From: Acheta domesticus
Lineage: Eukaryota > Arthropoda > Insecta > Orthoptera > Gryllidae
NCBI GenBank assembly: GCA_031308135.1
Contig: JAHLJT010000631.1
Span: 228,060,636 to 228,124,635 of the forward strand
Reading direction: 5' to 3'
Length of the DNA: 64,000 nucleotides
Part shown: positions 56,700 through 64,000 of the stretch, piece by piece
Numbering within the stretch: the first letter of the stretch is position 1
Layout of the letters: every line of letters begins with the position of its first letter
The notes under the pieces: generated by a model
Database searches by the model: none
What the model saw: only the letters and a program-made list of their open reading frames with translations
What the model was told of the DNA's origin: nothing
Program-made: the position numbers and the translations under genes

Positions 56700-58720
56700 C
56701 CTATTGTCTAATTAAAATTTCCGACAGTGAACTACTGCAGCACGGATATGCGATGTTACCACGCGGACCTTGGTTACGGCCGTTCAGCCAATGCTATGTT
56801 CGGGGTCTATCTATTCCAATGCTATTCGGGGTTTCCTCTCGAACAGATCATTTGTCGTAAGAGTCAATGCAGACATATCTACCCCACACACTTGCAGCAG
56901 GAGTACCACAGGGTTCAGTTCTCTCTCCCTTACTATTTAACATTTTCAGCCATGATATTCCAATTCACAGCGACTCCAACGTAGCTTTATACACTGATGA
57001 TATTGCACTATTCACCTCTCACAGTGATATCATAGAAGCGAAGGAGAATATTCAAAACGATGTAAACAATTGTATCAAATGGACTCAGAAATGGAGAATA
57101 GAGCTCAATCATAATAAGTGTCAAGCAAAGATATTCACATTACGCCGACCAACAAATCCCCCCGAACTTAACATCAATGGAAATCGCATCCCGTGGACTT
57201 CACCAGTGAAGTACCTAGGAGTATTATTCGACAAAGGATTAACGTGGAAACCCCATATCCACACAACTGCTAATAAAGCTTCGGTCAAAACGTCGAAAAT
57301 GTTTTCCTTTAACTAACTCCAGGTCTGACAGTATCGAAAGCCGAATATTACTGTACAAATCAATTATTCAACCCACTTGTTCGGGGCTACTATACACTTA
57401 ATGTTCATGAGTAGACTGTATGAATGGACTGTATTGTTGAAGTACAGTAGTCCCGAAACCCTTTGATAGCTCTTGGGATTGGCGCAGGAGTGCAGGATGC
57501 ATATACGAGCAAGTTTCCAGCACAAACAATGTTTAATAAGTAAATGTACAGTATTCACACAGTAAATGCACAAGAAGCACAGAATTAAGATGAAACTTTC
57601 TCTTGGTGCATTAATACACCTGTCCAAGCGTAGTCATTGTAGTGACACCTTGGACCGCCGTGGCTACCTTGCGCCGACCGGAAGCAGCCGCGAGTTACAT
57701 AGTTCAACCAAAATTGCGGGCGCAAATCCACGCAAGAGCGATAGACACAATTAAAGCGTGCACTGCCACGATTAAACAATTTATGTGCGAGCCGTATGCA
57801 GCTCATTTGCACGATTATAGATTCTTTACACGCTACTGCGCGGAGCCCTAACACACGCGGCTATCTTGCACGGTGTCTTTATGCGGACTAACGAAGTCGG
57901 TTAAGCCGAATTCGGTTGGGGCAGAGACGTTAGGAAAGGGCTCACACACGCGGCAGAGGTGGGGATGGCGATGGCCAATTACCATTTGCCATTTGATCTG
58001 AATTTGCAATGATCTGGCAGTTTTTGTCCGTTGCTCCTCCAACGGACCGCGCTGTGGGGGCGAGTTGGGCAGGCGATCACGTACGAGCGGCCACGCCCGT
58101 GCGTTGCCGTCCGTTGAAAAATACGCGGATCAGCGGATGTGAGGGTGATATGTGACACCAGCGGTCAACGGCTGCGCTCTGTCGATTACGCAATTCAACT
58201 GTTCTGCCTTGCTTGTGAACGTATTTATTTCTGCTTTGCTGTGGGCCCGAACACCACTGTAACATATGCATGTCCAGTATGGGGTGGCGCAACACCCAGT
58301 AACCTTCAAACGTTAGTTGCATTCCAAAATAAGTTCCTAAGAAAGACCCTCAAGGCACCATGGTTTATTCCAAATTCCCAAATTCATAGCGAGCTAAATA
58401 CATTGCCATTAAACGAACACCTAAACAAAACTGCTGACCATTTCTTTCAAAATATTTACTCTTCTCCCTCTTCCACAATATTTAATCTGGGCCGCCGTGC
58501 TTCATGGACCCGTATTAAATCAAGATTCCCCAACGATAGACTGAGGACACCGTAACTTCTGTTTCTACACCTTTCCTAGCACTACCTTAATTTCAACGTA
58601 ACACCTCACCTTGAAGCCTTAACAAATATTCGAACCTTAGACCATGTCTTCACTAGTAGGAATGAATACTCATTTGCTATGGATGGCCATATCCAAAACG
58701 TTTAATGTAAAATGTACTGT
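56700..58720 (+). pseudogene. Jockey-like LINE reverse transcriptase, interrupted by a solo LTR
   Basis: An open frame at 56867-57316 reads AAGVPQGSVLSPLLFNIFSH, ALYTDDIALF (catalytic Y-x-D-D, with T for the usual A), HNKCQAKIF and PVKYLGVLFDKGLTWKPHIH. These are RT domains 4-7 of the Jockey clade. After a frameshift near 57312 it continues LLYKSIIQPT to 57377. The 876-bp LTR intervenes. It then resumes VTYACPVWGGATPSNLQTLV at 58259 and ends RIKSRFPNDRLRTP at 58555, followed by a 3' UTR. The endonuclease and 5' part are absent. Apart from the LTR and one frameshift the RT is well kept, so this copy is younger than those at 14630 and 29170. Confidence 0.82.
57378..58253. mobile_element. Solo LTR, 876 bp, inside the LINE
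   Basis: The ends are TGTTCGGGGC and GGGCCCGAACA (TG...CA with a short inverted tip). A perfect 5-bp duplication CCACT lies at 57373-57377 and 58254-58258. Removing one CCACT plus the LTR restores the LINE reading frame exactly. The 5-bp duplication fits BEL/Pao- or gypsy-type elements. Orientation is uncertain. Open frames inside (57566-57854, 58139-58240) are not convincing genes. Confidence 0.85.
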
Positions 58721-58727
58721 TTTCAAA

Positions 58728-58862
58728 CCCCTCGAGAGACAGAAATGTCGAACGAGAAAAAATAAATTTTAAAAAAGGGGTCTATCTTCCCAATCGGATC
58801 TGTTGTGTCAGTCTTCGCTGAACTTACCAACACAAGACTGCATGCGCGAGCCACATTTGACC
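58728..58862 (+). repeat. Fragment related to the interior of the 55642 element
   Basis: CGAACGAGAAAAAATAAATT, GGGGTCTATCTTCCCAATCG, GTCAGTCTTCGCTGA and ACAAGACTGCATGC match 55915-56025 in order. Confidence 0.7.
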
Positions 58863-59765
58863 TTATGTTCGGACGCGAAGCTTGGTGGCAAGCGCACTGT
58901 TTCAAATTCATCGAAATTCTCGGAACAGATTATGCCCTGGGAAATCTCAATTCGTTCTCCTTGCATGTTGTGATTTCGTTTTAAAATTACTGGTTTTTGG
59001 ACGTGTAACACAAAGTAAAAGGATTTATATTACGTGCTGCCAGCGCCGACCCGGCCGAAACCAGCGCCCAACGGAATACTGTTTCTCCAGAGGGCGCTGC
59101 TTTGACTCCAAAACACATGGCTTCAATTTGCTGCAAAGATGGCGGCGCTTCTGCCACTCCGTGTAATATATTCTAACTGGTTGGCGGCATGTGAGATTCC
59201 TTGACGGCATTGTCCCATTTTCATTGGGGAAATATTATAGGTATCAACAGCCGCTAAAAATAAAGTAGTATTATTCCCATTTAAAAGAACAGACATATGA
59301 AGACACGTCAAATCACGCAAGATTTCATTCACAACTTGAATAGATGTGAACATAACAATTCAGAATGCGCATGAATAGAACATTGTATAACTTCACGTAA
59401 ATGTATTGAAATGGGTAAGAAGACCTAGTAATCAGTAAAACTCTTGTGGACCTATCTGCAAATTCCAGTCTAATTTGATTTTTCTGAGATATTTTCAGAT
59501 TACAATAATTCAAATGTCGAAATACGAATCGCGCACTAGACTGAGTGCGTCATTACAGAAGAGGACAATTACAACGCTAACGATGTTTCTTGGAAACTAT
59601 ACACAAATGCTGCATCTAATTATAAAACCAATGAGGCAAGTCAGGGCAATAAAAACACATTCTCTCAGTTACTTACTTAACGGCGAAAATGATTTAATGC
59701 ACAATTTATTCTGAAAACATTACGCAGGATTTATATATTCTAATAATATCCATATTATACAAAAT
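58863..59765 (+). other. No gene recognised
   Basis: A GC-richer patch at about 59030-59170 contains AAAGATGGCGGCGC on the plus strand, a YY1-like word seen in some promoters. Short open frames on both strands lack motifs, so I do not call a gene. Confidence 0.4.
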
Positions 59766-60967
59766 GAATATTCCCCGGTGGACCTGGTTCCATGCAACGT
59801 GGCGCGATTTTGAAAACCTTTCTTCAAAATTTGGAGGTACTCTTCATAAAGCCCCCGGACATTTTCAAAATTTTCTCAAAAACAGCTCCAGATTTATTAT
59901 TTACATTTCTTGTAAAAATAGAGTCAAATACAGTTATAAATGTGGTTGAGGTTCGATTCCCACGGTTAACTCTGAATTCTCGAAAATTGAAAATGTTTGC
60001 TTTTTTCGGAGTCTACCTTCAACTACAAAATAGAAGACAGAGATTTTTCCTTCAAATAAAATTTGTTCTCCAAAGTGAGCTCTTTCATTAAGGTCCTGTA
60101 CATTTTTTGAAATGTTCGTAGTTTTAGCGCAATATTGCGCAAAATATTTGAAATTTTTAAAAAATACAAAAACGAGATTTTCTCAAAAACGGCTTCAATT
60201 TTTTCTTTATACTTTTGATAGGGACAGTACTAAATGTACTCTATGAGATGGCATAAACGCCATATTGCTCTATTATTTGTTTTTGCAAAAATTACCAAAA
60301 CGTAATTTTTTTACTTACCTCTCACATCGTTAACATTTACATTAGCGGCGATTTGTTCACATTATTATATTTACGAGTACTCCACCGTTTTACTCATTTA
60401 CTCACTAGCTCAAATTTCCTCATTTTCAGAAACGCTCAAACTCCATTTTCTCATAAATGGCTCCAAATTTTTTCTTCAAACTTTTCGAACGGATAGTGCT
60501 AATTGCACTGTTTAATATGATGTAATGTTCAATTTTTGGTATTTTTTGTTTTTGTAAAAATCACACAAATGTAATTTTTTTAAAGATCTCTCACACCTTA
60601 CCAGCAATTTGTCAAAACTATTGCATTTGCAACTTTAAGTGCTATAAATAACTTTAAATGAGATGTAAAGGCAAATTAAAAAGGCTTGAAATTTCGCATT
60701 TTTTGTAGCGCTAAACGCCATTTTCTTAAAAACGGCTCCAATTTTTTCAAAGAAAATTGCCATTATGGACGAGGTTTTCTATTCTAAAATTATTATTTCC
60801 GTTCTACCATTAGGAAACCGAAAAATTAAGAAAATGTCAAAAAATGTCCTTTGGGCGGCGATAGATGGCAGCTGGCAAGAGTATATGGCAATTCCGAACA
60901 GCTAGCTCCGACCCAAGGAAATAGAAAATTAATACGGTTAAGTCTGTGCCATTCTGTAGCACCACTG
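59766..60967 (+). mobile_element. Helentron-like element, 5'-truncated
   Basis: Plus orientation. It starts in the middle of the family (TTCAAAATTTGGAGGTACTC), runs through the AT-rich blocks and ends with a diverged subterminal repeat, the hairpin GTGCCATTCTGTAGCAC and CACTGG at 60967. The microsatellite and 5' end are missing. The open frame 59764-60091 is incidental. Confidence 0.8.
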
Positions 60968-60982
60968 GCTTAAGAACTAGTA

Positions 60983-62164
60983 TACACTGAGGTGACTAAA
61001 GTCATGGGATACTTCCTAATATCGTATCGGAGCTCCTTTTACCTGGCGAAGTGCAGCAACGCGACGTGGCCTGGACTCAAGTCACTGAATGTCCCCTGCA
61101 GATATATTGAGCCATTGGCTCTATAGCCGTCCATAATTGCTGAAGTGTGGCCGGTTCAGGATTTTGTGCACGGACTGACCCCTTGAATATACCCCGTACA
61201 TGTTCGATGGGATTCATGTCGGGTGGTACGGATGGGCAAATTATTCACTCGATCTACCCAGAATGTTCTTCAGATCAATCGCGAACTATTATTGTCCGGT
61301 GACATGGCGCATTCTCATCCAAAAATAGTCCATCAGTGACCGCAAATGGTCTCTACGTAGTTGAACATAACCATTTCCTGTCAACGATAGGCTCAGTTGG
61401 ATCCCATCACAGAGTCCACTCCATGTAAACGCCGACCACGTCATTAAGGAGCCACCACCAGCTTACACTGCGTCTTGTTCACAACTTGGGTTTGCGGCTT
61501 CGAGGAGTCTGCGCCACAACCGTACTCTGCCATCAACTCTTACCAACTGGAATGGGGACCCACCTCACCGATCCAAGGTATTCCAGTCTTCTAGTGTTCC
61601 ATCGATATGGTTACGAGCCGAGGAGAGGCGCTGCAGGTGATGAGCAGTTGGCGAAGGCTCTCGAGTTGGTCGTCTGCTGCCGCAGCCCATTGAAGCCAAA
61701 TTATGCCGTTCTGTCCTAACGGATGTGTGCGTCGTCCGTGTTACATTGATTTCCGCGGTTATTTTATGCAGTGTTGCTTGTCTGTTAGCACTGACAACTC
61801 TTCGCAAACTCCACTGCTCTCGGTGAAGGCTGTTGGCCATTGCGTCGTCTTTGCTGAGGGGCTATGCCTGAAATTAGATATTCTTAGCACACTCTTGACT
61901 ATGTGCATCCTGGAATATTGCATCCCCTAATTATTTCCAAAATGGAATGTCTTATACGTCGGGCTCCAACTACCATTCTGCATTCAAAGTCTATTAATTC
62001 CCGCCGTGCGTCCATAATCACAGTAGAAACTTTTCCACGTGAATATTTTTGGTACAAATGAAAGCTCTACCAATTTTCCGCCCTTTTATACCTTTTGGAT
62101 GCGATATTCCTGCCATTTACATATTTGCATACTGCTTTCCCATGACTTTTGTCACCTCAATTTA
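60983..62164 (-). mobile_element. Decayed Tc1-like transposon
   Basis: The ends are TACACTGAGGTGACTAAAGT and, inverted at the right, TAAATTGAGGTGACAAAAGT, with TA at both borders. On the minus strand the transposase remnant shows a helix-turn-helix part (SLHREQWSLRRVVSANRQAT, about 61835-61775). Later comes FLDENAPCHRTIIVRDWSEE (about 61325-61270) with the middle catalytic Asp. The final D/E motif region is degraded (HPYHPTRHESHRT). Frameshifts, stops and apparent internal deletion make it inactive. The same family is, to my recollection, abundant in orthopteroid insects. Confidence 0.85.
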
Positions 62165-63170
62165 TACACTGCATGCATACATATTTGTTACTAATGAACT
62201 GCACTATTATGCAGGCAGGCTTGATACACACACACATATATATGAACACATATAAAGAGATAAATTTGCAAATTATCAGAAACAAGTCTGTATGTATGCG
62301 GCTGATGTACACAGGTACTTAAAAAAATAAATGGACCCACCAATTTTACATTTTACTCACACTTAGGAGACAAGTATTCTGCAAGATACTCCCCTGATGA
62401 AAGTACGGACTTTTTAGTCAGATACTTGTTATATATTATGTGCAATCAACTTTGCGATTCATATAAGAACTGTCTCAAAGCTTACATTCGGAAGGCTGAT
62501 TCTGAAGAGAATGGATTTGAATTTCCTATCTAATATAAAAGAATTGATCAATAAGATTTTGTGAATATCTTAATATTGCTTCACATATTGTTTCAACTTT
62601 AATTTTGTCACATTTAAACTAATTAGGTAAATAACAAAGTGTTCTCACATTACCAATCTACTCAATTTGTGTGGAATGCGTGTTGCGTACATCATTACAA
62701 CCCCTGTAAAAATTAGTTCCCAAGGAACAGAGGCATGTTACATTCCTAGCGGGTTACGTAAACTTTCAGAGAAAATGTCGAGAAAACTTACTTATCAGAC
62801 TAGAAATACGGTATAATTAACGCTAATTGTACTACCGACCACAGAAACTTGCCGGTTCTGTCCAGTGAAAGTATTATGGTTTGGCGTTTAGTAGTAAATT
62901 AATGTGTGGTATTACAAATGAGCCTTCAATTTAAAAGTAAATCAGGAGAAGTCGGTAATCAGTCTAACACTGACACACAAAATAAGTTTTAACTTGTCGC
63001 ATTAAAACTGGAACATCTCTATCTCATAAGTATTAAAGCATCAAAGAAACAAATCATTAAAGTCCAATCGGTCAAGTACAATGTTGTTACAAATATGCAG
63101 AAAGTTGTTACAGGTGCACTATTTTCAAGTAATAGAAACTAGCATAAGAATGAAAATAATGTTACCATCA
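62165..63170 (+). other. Intron 2 sequence, nothing recognised
   Basis: AT-rich with a short ACACACATATATATG tract at 62227-62245. No coding motif. Confidence 0.5.
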
Positions 63171-63575
63171 AGAATGGCATTCTCTGCGACTGAGAATTTT
63201 GAAACGTGTTATACAAAGTACGGGTAATAGATCTCTCTCGTAATAAAAGCTGTTCTTGATGAGACTCCTTCATTACCGATGGAGAATCCAACTAGCCCTG
63301 ACCTCTGCTTTCTTTTTTATTCCAGATTTAACTACTGGATCTCCTCATTGATAAGCCGATCTGATATACTCGAGAATATCATTCTCTGAGAGAAAAAGTT
63401 TTGAAATGTGTTGTACAAAGACGTATCAAAAGTCTCTCGCGTGGAGAACGCTATTCTTGATGAGACTTCTTCATTACAGATAGAGAATCCGACTATCCCT
63501 GACCTCTGCTCTCATTTTTATTCCATATTTAACTATTGTACATCCTCATTGATATGACGATCTGATATATGTATC
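63171..63575. repeat. Tandem duplication of a ~200-bp unit
   Basis: The two halves (63171-63371 and 63372-63575) share in order ATTCTCTG, GTTATACAAAG or GTTGTACAAAG, TTCTTGATGAGACT, CTTCATTAC, GAGAATCC and CTGACCTCTGCT. The match is about 80% by eye. No wider array is visible. Confidence 0.75.
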
Positions 63576-63777
63576 TTTGAATCTCATCTTCACAATGTTA
63601 CGCTGTGTTCTCTTACGATTTGATGAGCATTGCGCAAAAGACACGTGCGTTCACGCAACGGCAAGACAGAATTTTAGCATTGTGATTCGAAATCTTTAGC
63701 ATATTTTAACCCGGTGGTAGGCGCGCCATGTTACATAACGAATTGAGGTGTGGGATGACTCGGTGACCACACCGAAA

Positions 63778-64000
63778 CTAGTGGTGCTACAACAGCACTT
63801 ACTTTCCCGTATTAGAGGAAACAGCTAAGTAGTACTGTAATATTGCACTTTATGCGCTACTAACATCTTCGCTTGGAACTCACTATTTCCATTGCAGTGT
63901 TGTCAGAACTATGTGAATTCTACAACTTCACAAAAATAGAATGCAAAAGTTTTGTAACCCTGTATTGGAAAAAGAAGCCTGATACCCTGGAAATATAGAA
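63778..64000 (-). mobile_element. Helentron-like element, short subfamily (runs off the window)
   Basis: Reversed, it ends ATACGGGAAAGTAAGTGCTG, TTGTAGCAC, CACTAG: the subterminal repeat, then a perfect GTGCT/AGCAC hairpin with a 5-base loop, then the terminal CTAG. It is collinear with 42756-42849 plus 44730-44880. The other end lies beyond 64000. Confidence 0.75.

Noticed and set aside
59030..59170. Possible promoter/first exon with AAAGATGGCGGC
   Set aside because: The YY1-like word alone is weak. No donor site with a convincing frame or TATA/Inr arrangement was found.

Overview
The window is animal nuclear DNA, almost certainly from an insect with a large, repeat-rich genome. The evidence is an AT-rich background, spliced exons with GT/AG borders, tRNA-derived SINEs, Jockey-like and RTE-like LINE remnants, Tc1/IS630, hAT and Helentron-type DNA transposons, LTR elements, and one takeout/JHBP-type gene (an arthropod family). 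A polyneopteran is plausible from intron size and repeat load, but that is inference. I see no prokaryotic genes, rRNA, CRISPR or functional tRNA.

One host gene is supported. Its first exon (16025-16521, + strand) lies below a TATA box in a very GC-rich island. It encodes a signal peptide, a Gly/Ala/His-rich stretch and a Pro-rich linker, and ends at a GTGAGT donor. A second exon (54052-54144) is in phase with it and carries the N-terminal two-cysteine signature of the takeout/juvenile-hormone-binding-protein fold. The intervening intron is 37.5 kb, and the remaining exons must lie beyond the window. The signal-peptide frame and the Gly/His-rich frame of exon 1 differ by one base. A possible first exon of another gene lies on the minus strand at 30788-31072, inside the large intron.

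Nearly everything else is mobile or repetitive DNA. 1-16 kb: a decayed IS630/Tc1-type transposase, a hAT element with target-site duplication, a diverged ~150-bp satellite array interrupted by a TACTGCGA-ended MITE, a MITE with a 7-bp duplication, SINE copies, a non-autonomous Helentron-like element and a Jockey-like LINE tail. 16.5-42 kb (intron): a 108-bp minisatellite, SINEs, foldback MITEs, a minus-strand LINE with ORF1 and endonuclease, a second Jockey-like LINE split by a hAT MITE, and an RTE-like LINE tail. 42-51.7 kb is a nest: Helentron-like copies holding a 1.5-kb solo LTR, a young LTR retrotransposon whose gag and integrase ends are fused in one open frame, and a second Helentron inserted into the first. 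52-64 kb: further foldback MITEs, exon 2, an inverted duplication, a TIR element, a third Jockey-like LINE split by an 876-bp solo LTR, another Helentron and a decayed Tc1 copy.

The two most notable observations are the unusual architecture of the takeout-like gene and the Helentron-like family. The family has subterminal inverted repeats (ACTTTCCCGTAT / ATACGGGAAAGT), a 3' hairpin followed by CACTAG, and an internal GACG/GACA microsatellite. It has about nine copies here, including one self-insertion.
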